Shown piece after piece: positions 32,649 through 41,445 of a stretch of 64,000 nucleotides of DNA; the stretch's first letter is position 1, and every line of letters starts with the position of its first letter. The stretch is from the NCBI GenBank assembly GCA_016713175.1, contig JADJPQ010000030.1, positions 62,001 through 126,000 on the forward strand, given 5' to 3'. The position numbers and the translations under genes were made by a program. The DNA is from Planctomycetota bacterium. Lineage in GTDB: Bacteria > Planctomycetota > UBA1135 > UBA2386. The notes under the pieces were generated by a model. The model searched no databases and had not been told where the DNA came from. It saw only the letters and a list, made by a program, of their open reading frames with translations.

Positions 32649-34460
32649 CTAGCCGCCGAGCTTCTTCTGCAGCACCTCGATGGCCTTGTCCAGCACCTCG
32701 TCCTTGCCAGCGGCGATGCCGCCGGCGGTTGGTTCGACTGCAACGGTAGGGGCGATGCCGACACCGTGGTGACGACTGCCATCGTGTTTCAGCACACGCA
32801 TCCCCGTCCACCAGATCGTGAATCCGCCGGGCACCTCGAACGGATTGACGTTGCCGTTGGTGCCGGCCGTCGTGGCCCCGACGATCTCGCCGAGGTGATA
32901 GGCCTCGACGATGCCCATCACCGATTCGGCGTACGACACGGCCTGGCCATCGGTCAGGAACGCGATCTGGCCGCCGATATGTGGTTCGGATGGTCGCAGC
33001 TGCCAACGGCCGCTTTCCTCCCACTGCCAGTCGGCGCGGGCCGGCGAAGTGACGACCGGGATGCCCCAACGCGCCGATTGGCTGGCCTCCACGACCAGGT
33101 GGCGCAGCACCGTGACACCCGCGCTGCCGGGGTAGCCACGCAAGTCGAAGATCACGCCCTTGGCGCTGGCCAGGATGGGCAGCACCTCCTTCAGGGCGCG
33201 ATCGTCGGCGCGATCGAGGTTGAAATAGACGATGCCCGGCGCCACCTCGGCGCCGTTCTTGGCACGCGCCGGCCACGCTTCTGCCGGCCCGGAGGCTTCG
33301 CGTGCGAGCGTCACCGTTCGTGTGGCGCCAGCGTGGTCACGCAGTTCGACCTGTGCCGGATCGCCGCCGGCCCGCGCCTGCAGCAGCCAGGTGGCCGTGC
33401 TGCGCCGGTGCCCTTCGGTACTCGCGCCGATGATCGGCGTCAGGTCGCGATAGTGTTCGGCAACCGGCTTGCCGTCGATGGCGAGGACGATGTCACCCAC
33501 CTTCGCCAGGTCGGCAGCTGCCGGCGTGACGCCCGTGACGACGAGGTCGTTGCCGGCCCAGGTCAAGGCCAACGGCAACGAGGAACCGCCGGAGGCGGGG
33601 CCAACGAAACCGTGCCCGTCCTGCAGGCTCGCGACCATCCGCCGCAGCGTGTCGCCGAACTCCCGGGCGTCGGAGTCGTCGGCGGCGTCGACCAACGTGC
33701 GGCGCAGCACTGCCGGCCAGTCGACCGCGACGACGTCGAAGTACGGATAGAAGTGCTCCATCACGACCCAGACCAGGCTGACTGCCGCCAGCCGCACCTT
33801 GCGTTCGTCGGCGCCGGGCGTCGGCTCGTCGTCCACGGTCTCCCAATCCGCGACGATGCTGGTCACGTCGCTCGCGCGCGGGCCGACCAGGACCCGGAAC
33901 GGAATGCGCGCGTGTACCTCGTCGCCAAGCGCCACGACGATGTGGTTGGCGGCCTGACTCTCCGGAGTCAGCGGCGTTTCCAGGGCCTTGCGCTCGACCC
34001 GGCTCGAATAGGCACTGCCGGCTTGCGCAATCCGACCCGCGCCGTGGTGTCGCCACGACCACAGGTGCGTGGCGTCGGCGGGCGGCGGCAACAACGGCGG
34101 AGCGTCGGTGGCGGTGCCGGTCCACAACTGCACGGTCGGCGCCAGCGGCGCCACATACTCACGCAGACGCCGTGCCAGATCGGCTGCGTCGGTGGCGGGT
34201 TCGGCAGCCGCGAGCAGGCCGATGGCGAACCCATCCCACTTCTTCAGCTTCACCGCCGCACGGGTCGGGTGGAAGAACTGCAGGTAGCCGAGCAGGCGCG
34301 TCGCCGCGACCAGGTTGTCCAGGCCGCGAGCGGTCGGGACGCCAGCCGTGGGGATTGCGGTGGCGGGGCTGAACGCGGCGGGCTGTGGCTGTTGCGCCGC
34401 CAGCGAGCCAAGGCCGGCAACGACCAGGGCGGCGGAACGGATGGGTGTCGAGGAACGCAT
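32649..34460 (-). CDS. Secreted S41-family (C-terminal processing type) peptidase
   Basis: The 603-residue protein starts with a signal peptide (SAALVVAGLGSLAAQQ). The N-terminal ~200 residues are unassigned. A PDZ-like segment follows near residue 300-390 (LVVTGVTPAAADLAKVGDIV). The S41 core has VIFDLRGYPGSAGV, the nucleophile region AVSYAESVMGIVE near residue 508, and EIVGATTAGTNGNV with GGFTIWWTGM. The Ser-Lys/tetrad type peptidases act in the periplasm on unfolded or C-terminal tails. The lineage-typical tail ends in a helical EVLQKKLGG. It stands apart from the permease operon by 202 nt. Confidence 0.85.
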   Translation of the reverse strand: MRSSTPIRSAALVVAGLGSLAAQQPQPAAFSPATAIPTAGVPTARGLDNLVAATRLLGYLQFFHPTRAAVKLKKWDGFAIGLLAAAEPATDAADLARRLREYVAPLAPTVQLWTGTATDAPPLLPPPADATHLWSWRHHGAGRIAQAGSAYSSRVERKALETPLTPESQAANHIVVALGDEVHARIPFRVLVGPRASDVTSIVADWETVDDEPTPGADERKVRLAAVSLVWVVMEHFYPYFDVVAVDWPAVLRRTLVDAADDSDAREFGDTLRRMVASLQDGHGFVGPASGGSSLPLALTWAGNDLVVTGVTPAAADLAKVGDIVLAIDGKPVAEHYRDLTPIIGASTEGHRRSTATWLLQARAGGDPAQVELRDHAGATRTVTLAREASGPAEAWPARAKNGAEVAPGIVYFNLDRADDRALKEVLPILASAKGVIFDLRGYPGSAGVTVLRHLVVEASQSARWGIPVVTSPARADWQWEESGRWQLRPSEPHIGGQIAFLTDGQAVSYAESVMGIVEAYHLGEIVGATTAGTNGNVNPFEVPGGFTIWWTGMRVLKHDGSRHHGVGIAPTVAVEPTAGGIAAGKDEVLDKAIEVLQKKLGG

Positions 34461-34662
34461 GCAACATCGTGGGGTTGGGAGTCGGATGCGAGGTAATGGC
34501 CCGGCGGGCGTGACGCTGGACAGGCGCCCGCGGAAAACGGCGAGCGCGTCGGCGCCGGTTCACTTCGTTCGCGTTGGCGAGGATCGCGTTGGCCGGGCCG
34601 GCTCGACCGCGCCCGTGGCCACGCGGTTGCGGCGGCAAGCAACGCCGACCGGGTTACGCGAG

Positions 34663-35631
34663 TCAACCCAGGCGTCGTGCCCGCACCTGATCCGCCAACG
34701 CATGGCAGCAGGTCACCGTCGCCACGATCAGTCCAGCCGGAAAGAACCACAGATGCCACGCTCCCAGATGCGCGTTGCTCTTGCCCTGTTCCAGCACCGC
34801 GCCCCAGCTCGACGACGTCGGCCCGACATCCAGGAACGACAGCGTCGACTCGACGATGATCGCGTTGGCGATGCAGAAGGCCGCGGTGATCGCGATCTGG
34901 CCGCGCACCTGCGGCAACAAGTGACCGCGCAGCAGCCGCCAGCCCTGCACGCCGAGACCCCGGGCGGCGAGCACGAATTCGCGTTCGCGCAACGACAGCA
35001 GTTCGCCGCGGACGATCCGCGCGAAACTGGTCCAGTAGGTGGCGGCCATCAGCACGACCATGCCCGGCACCGACGGACCGAAGAACGCGGCCGCGGTGAT
35101 CAGCAGCAACAGCGTCGGGAAGCACATCGACACTTCGATTGCGCGCAGCACGCAGAAGTCGGCGAAGCCGCGTCGCAGACCGGCGAGCGCACCGAGGGCG
35201 ACGCCGAGGAACGCGCCGAGCACGACCGCGGCGACCCCGACGCCGAGTGCCGTCGAGGCGCCGTGCAGCAGCCGGGCCAGGACGTCGCGACCGGTGTCGT
35301 CGTTGCCGAACGGATGCGCGAGGCTTGGTCCGGCCAGCACTTTTTCGAGGTTGGTCTCGGTCGGGCCGTACGCCCACGGCGGCATCAGCGCGAAGTCGTC
35401 GCCGCCCTCCGGCAGCCTCGCCCACCAGTCCTTCCAGCCGAAATCGGTCGGCGCCGTGGGCGGGGGCCCGAACCAGGTGGCGAACGCCGGGAACGACCAG
35501 GTGCCGCCGCTGCGCGCCAACAGGGGCACATCGTTGGCGAGGATCGGCGCAAACAGCGCGGCGATGGCCATCAGGCCGAGGAACCAGCGCGGCAGCCGTC
35601 GCCGCCAGGTGGTCTTTGCCGCCGACTTCAT
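34663..35631 (-). CDS. ABC transporter permease, DppC/OppC type
   Basis: The 322-residue protein has an N-terminal membrane helix (WFLGLMAIAALFAPILAND) and then the peptide-permease core with the motif HPFGNDDTGRDVLARLLHGA. This is followed by the EAA-type loop REREFVLAARGLGVQGWRLL that contacts the ATPases. It imports oligopeptides together with its DppB partner. The ATG at 35631 overlaps the upstream stop as ATGA, whereas a longer frame to 35685 is not conserved. A ~75-residue insertion between the first helix and the GNDDTGRD motif is typical for OppC members of some phyla. The ATPases and binding protein are not in the window. Confidence 0.88.
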   Translation of the reverse strand: MKSAAKTTWRRRLPRWFLGLMAIAALFAPILANDVPLLARSGGTWSFPAFATWFGPPPTAPTDFGWKDWWARLPEGGDDFALMPPWAYGPTETNLEKVLAGPSLAHPFGNDDTGRDVLARLLHGASTALGVGVAAVVLGAFLGVALGALAGLRRGFADFCVLRAIEVSMCFPTLLLLITAAAFFGPSVPGMVVLMAATYWTSFARIVRGELLSLREREFVLAARGLGVQGWRLLRGHLLPQVRGQIAITAAFCIANAIIVESTLSFLDVGPTSSSWGAVLEQGKSNAHLGAWHLWFFPAGLIVATVTCCHALADQVRARRLG

Positions 35632-36647
35632 CCTCGCACCCGTACGCGAGGGTCGATCACGCGGTGCGCGAGATCGCTGATGCACAGCGCGGTCAGGATC
35701 GCGCAGGCCGACAGCAACGTCATCGCCATCACCATCGGCTGGTCCTGCAGTTGCAATGCCCGCCAGGTCAGCCGGCCGATGCCTTCCAGCGAGAACGTCT
35801 GCTCGACGACGATCGAACCGGCGACCAGCATCGGCAGCAGGCTGCCGGCCAACGTGGCCAACGGTGCCGCACCGGCCCGCAGCAGTCGCCAGCGCAGTCG
35901 CCCAGGCTCACAACCCCAGGCCCGCAGGTTGGCGGCGAATGGCTCATCGGCGGCGCGGGCGACCGATTCGCGCAGGAAGCGGGTGATCAGCACCGTCGGC
36001 GCCAGCGCCAGCGTGCCGACGGGCAGCACCAGGTGCCAGCAGCGATCCAACAGGCGATGCGGCCAGGCCCAGTTCGCCGCGGCGTCCGATTGCAGGCCCG
36101 CGGCCGGGAACAGATCGAACCAGGCGCCGCCGAGCCCGAGCAGCAGCAGGGTCGCCAGCAGGAAATCGGGCACGCCCATCGCGACGAACAGGCCGGCCGA
36201 GGTCGCGCGATCGCCGCGCGAACCGATGTGCATGCCGGCATAGGCACCGAGCGGCACGCCGATCAGCACGGCGACCAGCAGTGCCAAGGAGCCGAGCAGC
36301 AGCGTGATCTGCAGCGCACTCCACAACCGCCGCGAAAACGCCGCCTGGTCTTCATCCGGGCCGGCAAGTCGCAGTTGCAGGGCGTTGCCGAGCCAGTGCA
36401 GGTAGCGCCGCCACAGCGGGATCCGTTCATGCGTCTGCGGGTCGATCAGTCCATAGCGGATCTGCAGCCGGGTCACCGCGACCGCGCGGGCGTGCTGGTC
36501 GGCGAGTTCGCCCTGCTGCGTGCGACGGGCGACGTCGGCACTGGCGCGGTCGGTCGGTGCGAGATCGAGCACCAGGAACACCACGAACGTGATGCCCAGC
36601 AGCGTCGGCAACACCAGCAGCAGTCGGCGCAGGAACCAGCGCAGCAT
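35628..36647 (-). CDS. ABC transporter permease, DppB/OppB type
   Basis: The 339-residue protein starts with the family helix MLRWFLRRLLLVLPTLLGIT. A large periplasmic loop follows, then further helices and the cytoplasmic EAA-like loop (LRESVARAADEPFAANLRAW...) with QTFSLEGIGRLTWRALQLQD near the end, as in OppB. It forms the pore with the adjacent DppC-type protein. It starts 3 nt after the M14 peptidase gene and overlaps dppC as ATGA, so these three genes are one operon. Confidence 0.88.
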   Translation of the reverse strand: MLRWFLRRLLLVLPTLLGITFVVFLVLDLAPTDRASADVARRTQQGELADQHARAVAVTRLQIRYGLIDPQTHERIPLWRRYLHWLGNALQLRLAGPDEDQAAFSRRLWSALQITLLLGSLALLVAVLIGVPLGAYAGMHIGSRGDRATSAGLFVAMGVPDFLLATLLLLGLGGAWFDLFPAAGLQSDAAANWAWPHRLLDRCWHLVLPVGTLALAPTVLITRFLRESVARAADEPFAANLRAWGCEPGRLRWRLLRAGAAPLATLAGSLLPMLVAGSIVVEQTFSLEGIGRLTWRALQLQDQPMVMAMTLLSACAILTALCISDLAHRVIDPRVRVRG

Positions 36648-36650
36648 CGT

Positions 36651-37421
36651 TCAGCCTTCCAGGATCACCGACAGGATCGCCGTGCGGGTCTCCGCCCACG
36701 CTTCGTCCGGCTGCCGGCCGCGCAGGTATTCGAGGGTCAGGATCGGGATCCGCAGCGTGTTGCCGACCCAGGAGCCAAGCGAACCGGGAGTCGGCGCGAA
36801 GGAATCGGACGCGCGCAACGGATACCCCGACAGCCGGGCGAAACGGGCCGCAGGCTCCTCCGCCGGGCCGTCGTAGTTGATGAAGTGATCGCCGCGCCAG
36901 CTGTGCGCGACGATGATCAGGTGTGGCCGCAGCGCCAGGATCAGATCGTGCAGTGCCTGTGCCTCCGGCTGGCTCAGCGGCCGGATGCCGAACGAGCGGA
37001 TCGGCTTGAAGTTCGGTGCCGGGAAGTTGCGGTTCAGGTCGACGCCGTTGGCGTTGCCGCGGGTCTTCTGGTCGCGGCCGTCCGGGTTGGCGTCGTCGAG
37101 GATGGTCAGGGTGACCCTGGCTTCAGCATCGGGAATCGCCAGGAACTCGAACGGCAGCGACGCGGTCGCCACCATGCCTTCGGTCTCGTCGCCGTGGATG
37201 CCGCCGACCCACAGCACGCGGCGCGGGCCATGACCGAGCGTCGTCGTGCGCAGCGACCGGCCGCGGACGCTGCGGCCGACCTCGCGCCACGCCAGTTCGG
37301 GTCGCGGTTTCGCCGCTGGCGTCGTGCTCGCCTCGGCGGGCTGGCGCCACTTCGGGTCCTTCGGGTGGAAGCCGATGCAGCCGGTGGTCAGCAGGCAGCA
37401 CAGCAGGCAGGCGCGTCGCAT
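36651..37421 (-). CDS. M14-family lipoprotein peptidase (MpaA-like)
   Basis: The 256-residue protein begins with a lipoprotein signal (MRRACLLCCLLTTGC), so it is probably anchored to a membrane. The M14 zinc site is visible: GGIHGDETEG (HxxE), VDLNRNFP, the third ligand in VAHSWRGDH, and the catalytic Glu in ILTLEYLRG. The set NPDG...NANGVDLNRNFP is close to MpaA, the murein tripeptide amidase that cleaves D-gamma-Glu-meso-diaminopimelate. The operon with two peptide permeases supports a role in cell-wall peptide recycling, though MpaA of E. coli is cytoplasmic. The ATG at 37421 is preferred over a TTG at 37430. Confidence 0.8.
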   Translation of the reverse strand: MRRACLLCCLLTTGCIGFHPKDPKWRQPAEASTTPAAKPRPELAWREVGRSVRGRSLRTTTLGHGPRRVLWVGGIHGDETEGMVATASLPFEFLAIPDAEARVTLTILDDANPDGRDQKTRGNANGVDLNRNFPAPNFKPIRSFGIRPLSQPEAQALHDLILALRPHLIIVAHSWRGDHFINYDGPAEEPAARFARLSGYPLRASDSFAPTPGSLGSWVGNTLRIPILTLEYLRGRQPDEAWAETRTAILSVILEG

Positions 37422-37477
37422 CGGCGCCAACGTTAGCGGACTTCACGCGCGGCTCCATCCTGTCCGATGTAGCGGTG

Positions 37478-37936
37478 ATGTCCGTATTGCTGCCGACCCA
37501 GGAACCAGAACGCGCGCCGTCGGCGCCGCCGGTGCCATCGGCGGATGCCGGAACTCCGACGGTCGAGGCGGAGGTGGCTGCGGTCGATGCGGCACTTCGC
37601 GGCGCGGCGCTGGCCGCCCGTCCCGCCGGCTACCTGTTCTTGTGGCTCGTCGCGCCGCCGGCGGTGCTGTACCACCTGCTGGCGGGGGCGCTGCTCGCTG
37701 ATTACCTGGTCTGGGTCACTTCTCTCGCCTTCGGTCGGCGCGTGTTCGACCGGCTGTTCGCGATCGAAGTCGGCGCCGCGCTGCTGATCGCCGTCTGGCT
37801 GACGAACTGCTGGTCACCGCCGCACGAACTCGAGCACCGGGTGGAGTTCTGTCTGGGTTGCTTCGCGGCACTGATCGGTCGGATCGGCGTGCTGGCGGCA
37901 CGCCGTCGCGGTGGCTGCGGCGACGACGGTTGGTGA
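37478..37936 (+). CDS. Hypothetical membrane protein
   Basis: The ~152-residue protein has a Pro/Ala-rich start and two hydrophobic segments (YLFLWLVAPPAVLYHLLAGA; IEVGAALLIAVWLT). Four Cys occur in the C-terminal part (TNCWSPPHE, EFCLGCF, GGCGDD), spaced as if they could bind metal, but no family is recognised. GTG at 37475 and ATG at 37478 are adjacent, and ATG is taken. It is divergent from the M14 peptidase gene and converges on the proline racemase gene. Confidence 0.5.
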   Translation: MSVLLPTQEPERAPSAPPVPSADAGTPTVEAEVAAVDAALRGAALAARPAGYLFLWLVAPPAVLYHLLAGALLADYLVWVTSLAFGRRVFDRLFAIEVGAALLIAVWLTNCWSPPHELEHRVEFCLGCFAALIGRIGVLAARRRGGCGDDGW

Positions 37937-37939
37937 CGT

Positions 37940-38947
37940 TCAGATGCCGTGCACGCACGGGTCGTCCGGATCGAGCACGAACGTCTGCAGGCCGGTGACC
38001 CAGGCCGAGCCTTCGACCTCGGGCACGATCGCCTCGTACTGGCCGACGCGCGTCGTCGCGACGACGCGGGCGCGAAAGCGCGTGCCGAGCACGCTCTCCG
38101 ACACGAACCATTCGCCGACCTGCAGTTCGCCCTTGGCATGCACGACGGCCAGCTTCGCCGACGTGCCGGTGCCGCACGGCGAACGGTCCCAGGCGGCGCC
38201 GGGGCACAGGGTCAGCGCGCGCGAACCGACGAGCGCCGGATCGTCGAGGTCACTGAACAGCTTGATGTGATCGACGATCTCCTCGCCGCCGCGGTCGGGG
38301 TGCACGCCGCGGATGCCCTCGCGGATCAGCGCTTCGCGGACCGCCATCGCCGCCGGCATCAGCTGCGCCAGATGCGATTTGCGGACCTCGAGGCCGAGCT
38401 GCGCGGCTTCGACGAACCCAAACCAGTTGCCGCCCCAGGCGATGTCGACCGCGACCTTGCCGAACCCGTGGATCGGCACGATCACGCGTTGGCGAAACAG
38501 GAACGATGGCACGTTGGTGATGGTGACCGACTTCGCCTTGCCGTTCTCGATGGCGACCCGGCAGCGGACCAGGCCGACCGGAGTGTCGAGGATCAGTTCG
38601 GTGATCGGTTCCTGGACCGGCACGAGGCCAAGCCCGACCGCGACCGTGGCGACGCCGATGGCGCCGTGCCCGCACATGCCGAGGTAGCCGGCGTCGTTGG
38701 CGAAGACGACGCCGAGGTGGGCGTTCTTGTCGCAGGGTGGCAAGAGCCACGCGAGGACGATGGCGTCGTGGCCGCGCGGCTCCAGCACGAGGGCCTTGCG
38801 CAGCGGGTCGTGGTCTCTGGCGAGAACGGCGCGCTTGTCGGCCATGGTGGCGCCGTGGATGGCAGGCAGGCCGCTGGTGATGATGCGGGTGGGTTCGCCG
38901 GCGGTGTGGGAGTCGACGGCGGTGAAAGTGCGGCCGAACTGGAGCAT
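37940..38947 (-). CDS. Proline racemase / 4-hydroxyproline 2-epimerase family
   Basis: The 335-residue protein has both catalytic cysteines: GYLGMCGHGAIG near residue 92 and WDRSPCGTGTSA near residue 255. The start VDSHTAGEPTRII is also typical. Two Cys mean racemase or epimerase, because the trans-3-hydroxyproline dehydratases of this family have Thr in place of the second. Substrate choice between proline and 4-hydroxyproline cannot be decided here. The gene stands alone, so no catabolic context helps. Confidence 0.85.
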   Translation of the reverse strand: MLQFGRTFTAVDSHTAGEPTRIITSGLPAIHGATMADKRAVLARDHDPLRKALVLEPRGHDAIVLAWLLPPCDKNAHLGVVFANDAGYLGMCGHGAIGVATVAVGLGLVPVQEPITELILDTPVGLVRCRVAIENGKAKSVTITNVPSFLFRQRVIVPIHGFGKVAVDIAWGGNWFGFVEAAQLGLEVRKSHLAQLMPAAMAVREALIREGIRGVHPDRGGEEIVDHIKLFSDLDDPALVGSRALTLCPGAAWDRSPCGTGTSAKLAVVHAKGELQVGEWFVSESVLGTRFRARVVATTRVGQYEAIVPEVEGSAWVTGLQTFVLDPDDPCVHGI

Positions 38948-39124
38948 GGTTTCCTGGTTACCCGGTGGGCGCCACGCTGCAAGGACAGAACGGTCGACGT
39001 TGCCAGGTCGCCGCTGACGGGCCCCTTCCGTGCCGGTGAGTCACCGCGCATGAACCGCTCCGCGACGATCGCCGAACTGCAGCGCTACTTTGCCGGCAGC
39101 CAAGAGGTGGTCGGCGCCACGAAC

Positions 39125-40084
39125 TCAGCCGCGGACCGCAGCCACCACCTGTTCGACCCTGCGACTCGGCACCGGCGTTCGCACCAACGTGACGATCGGC
39201 ACTTCCGGCGGCGCATCGATCCGGATCGGCAACACCGTCACCCCGACGCCGCGACCGACATACAACCGGCAGCCCGCTTCCTCGAACCAACCCTGCTCGT
39301 AGCCGAACTTGCTGTGATGGATCGGCGCGCGGCCACCGATGCGGATCTGGCCGCCATGCGTGTGCCCGGCGAGCGTCAATTCCACGTCCGCCGCCGCCGC
39401 TTCGAAGAAGAAGTCCGGGTGATGGCTCAGCAGCACCGCCGGTTCGTCCGTTCGCCGGCCCAGCAGCGCCGCGCGCAGATCGGGGGTGCCCTCGGTCAGA
39501 TCATCGACGCCGCACAGCCACAGCGAGCCTTCGCCGTGCTGCACGCGCACGCCGCGATTCAGCAGCACCTGCACACCGAGTTCCTGCAGGAACGCCGACC
39601 ACAGGCCGATGTCGGGACCCCAGAAGTGATCGTGATTGCCGGGCACCGCGAACATGCCGAGCCGCGGTCGCAGCAGCGGCAAGGCCTGGCGGAACAGCAG
39701 CAGCTCGCGTTCGCGCGTGTTGACCAGATCGCCGCCGAACAGCACCAGATCCGGCTCGGCCGCTGCCACCCGTTCGCAGATCGCGCACAGGTCGGACGCG
39801 TCCATGAACGAACCGGCGTGGATGTCGGACAGGAACGCGATCCGCAGCCCGTTGAGGGCGTGGTGGCCGCGGCGCAAGGGCAGCTGCAGATCGGTCAGCG
39901 TCAGCGAGCGGCGGATCCGGCGATGCAGCCAGCGGCCCGGCGGCAGCAGATCGAGCGTGCGATTCAACGTCGCCAACGAACGGGCGAGCAGCCGGCGCAG
40001 CGCCGTCCGTTTGCCGGTCAGTGGCCCGACCGGGATCGGCGCGTGCCGTTCGCCCAGGTGGATCGGTGGGATGGCAGAACTCAC
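39125..40084 (-). CDS. Calcineurin-like metallophosphoesterase
   Basis: The 319-residue protein has the five metallophosphoesterase blocks in order: IAFLSDIHAGSFM, LVLFGGDLVN, FAVPGNHDHFW, VLLSHHPDFFFEAA and LTLAGHTHGGQIR, so a two-metal active site is intact. The first ~80 residues are basic and helical. The layout resembles YkuE/YaeI-type membrane-associated phosphodiesterases. It is the last gene of the nine-gene operon: its GTG overlaps the stop of the sigma-54 activator gene (GTGA). The substrate is unknown. Confidence 0.85.
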   Translation of the reverse strand: MSSAIPPIHLGERHAPIPVGPLTGKRTALRRLLARSLATLNRTLDLLPPGRWLHRRIRRSLTLTDLQLPLRRGHHALNGLRIAFLSDIHAGSFMDASDLCAICERVAAAEPDLVLFGGDLVNTRERELLLFRQALPLLRPRLGMFAVPGNHDHFWGPDIGLWSAFLQELGVQVLLNRGVRVQHGEGSLWLCGVDDLTEGTPDLRAALLGRRTDEPAVLLSHHPDFFFEAAAADVELTLAGHTHGGQIRIGGRAPIHHSKFGYEQGWFEEAGCRLYVGRGVGVTVLPIRIDAPPEVPIVTLVRTPVPSRRVEQVVAAVRG

Positions 40085-41445
40085 GCTCGCGGGGCCTCGA
40101 CCAGGGTGTCGTCCTTCAACTTGTTGAACAGCGTGCGCACGCCGATGCCGAGGAGTTCGGCGGTGCGCGTGCGATTGCCCTGGCAACGCCGCAGCGTCCG
40201 GCGCACCAGCTCGGCTTCGATGTCCGCGAGCGGCCGGCCGGCGAGCGCCTCATACGGGTCGGTCGCCGGCTGCAAGACGACGGTGGGCAACGCGTCGGGG
40301 CGACCGGGCTGCAGCCACGCGTGCACGGCGGCGGCGTCGACGAGCCGACCGGGAGCCAGCAGGCACAATCGCTGGATCACGTTCTGCAGTTCGCGCACGT
40401 TGCCCGGCCACGACCATTGTTGCAGGGCGGCCTCGGCGTCGGCGGTAAGCGTGATCCCGGGGCGCAGGAAGCTGCGCGCCAACGGCACGATCTCCTCGGG
40501 CCGTTGTCGCAGCGGCGTCAGGAAGATCGGCACGACATCGAGGCGATAGAACAGGTCGTCGCGGAAGCGCCCGGCGGCGACGTCGCGTTCGAGGTCGCGG
40601 TTGGTGGCGGCGACGACCCGGACATCGACGACGATCGAACGGTTGCCACCGACGCGGGTGAACTCGCCCTCCTGCAGCACGCGCAGCAGCTTGGCCTGCA
40701 TCGCCGCCGACATCTCGCCGACCTCGTCGAGGAACAACGTGCCGCCGTCGGCGAGTTCGAACCGGCCTTCGCGCCGTCGCGCCGCGCCGGTGAACGCGCC
40801 GGCCTCGTGGCCGAACAGTTCGCTCTCCAGCAGGCTCTCGGCGACCGCCGCGCAATTGAGCTTGATGAACGGCCGGGCGGCGCGGTCGCTGCGGGTGTGC
40901 ACCAGCGCCGCGATCCGTTCCTTGCCGGTGCCGCTCTCGCCGCGGATCAGCACGGTGGCCTTGCTCGGCGCCACGCGGTCGATCAGTTCGACGACGGCGC
41001 GCGTGGCCGGACCGCAGACGAAGGGTTCGTGGCCGGTCGACTCGGCGCGCAGGAACCGGTTCTCGCACAACAATCGGCGGCGGTCGCGGACGCGCGTCAG
41101 CGCCAGTTCGAGTTCGGCCAGGCCGACCGGCTTCTCGAGGATGTCGTCGGCGCCGGCGCGCATCGCCGTGATCGCGACGTCCATCGTGCCATGCGCAGTG
41201 ACCAGGATGACCGGTCGTTCGGGCTGTTGCGCCTTGCTGGTTGCGAGCACCGCCTGGCCGTCCTGGCCCGGCATCTTCAGGTCGGTGACGACGATGTCGA
41301 ACTGCTGCTGGTGCAGCAGAGCGATCGCAGCGTCACCATCGCCGACCGCGACGACTTCGAGGCCCTGGGCCTGCAGTGCTTCCTGCAGGAACTCGCGCGA
41401 CAACGGTTCGTCGTCGGCCAGCAGGACGAGTTCGCGGGTGCTCAT
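40081..41445 (-). CDS. Sigma-54-dependent response regulator (NtrC family), second copy
   Basis: The 454-residue protein has a receiver domain (residues ~5-120; VLLADDEPLSREF, phosphoacceptor in VTDLKMPGQDG). It also has an AAA+ domain with Walker A GESGTGKER, the sigma-54-contact loop EAGAFTGAARR and VAATNRDLERD, and a C-terminal Fis-type helix-turn-helix (CQGNRTRTAELLGIGVRTLF). The intact GAFTGA loop means it can open sigma-54 promoters. Its cognate kinase is the upstream gene, overlapping by ATGA. With flagellin genes nearby a FlgR/FlrC-like role is plausible but not proved. Confidence 0.93.
   Translation of the reverse strand: MSTRELVLLADDEPLSREFLQEALQAQGLEVVAVGDGDAAIALLHQQQFDIVVTDLKMPGQDGQAVLATSKAQQPERPVILVTAHGTMDVAITAMRAGADDILEKPVGLAELELALTRVRDRRRLLCENRFLRAESTGHEPFVCGPATRAVVELIDRVAPSKATVLIRGESGTGKERIAALVHTRSDRAARPFIKLNCAAVAESLLESELFGHEAGAFTGAARRREGRFELADGGTLFLDEVGEMSAAMQAKLLRVLQEGEFTRVGGNRSIVVDVRVVAATNRDLERDVAAGRFRDDLFYRLDVVPIFLTPLRQRPEEIVPLARSFLRPGITLTADAEAALQQWSWPGNVRELQNVIQRLCLLAPGRLVDAAAVHAWLQPGRPDALPTVVLQPATDPYEALAGRPLADIEAELVRRTLRRCQGNRTRTAELLGIGVRTLFNKLKDDTLVEAPRA

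Noticed and set aside
39050..39124. A short plus-strand frame beginning MNRSATIAELQRYFAGSQEV
   Set aside because: It looks protein-like for ~28 residues but then runs into the antisense of the phosphoesterase with no family match. It could be a tiny remnant, but the support is too weak.
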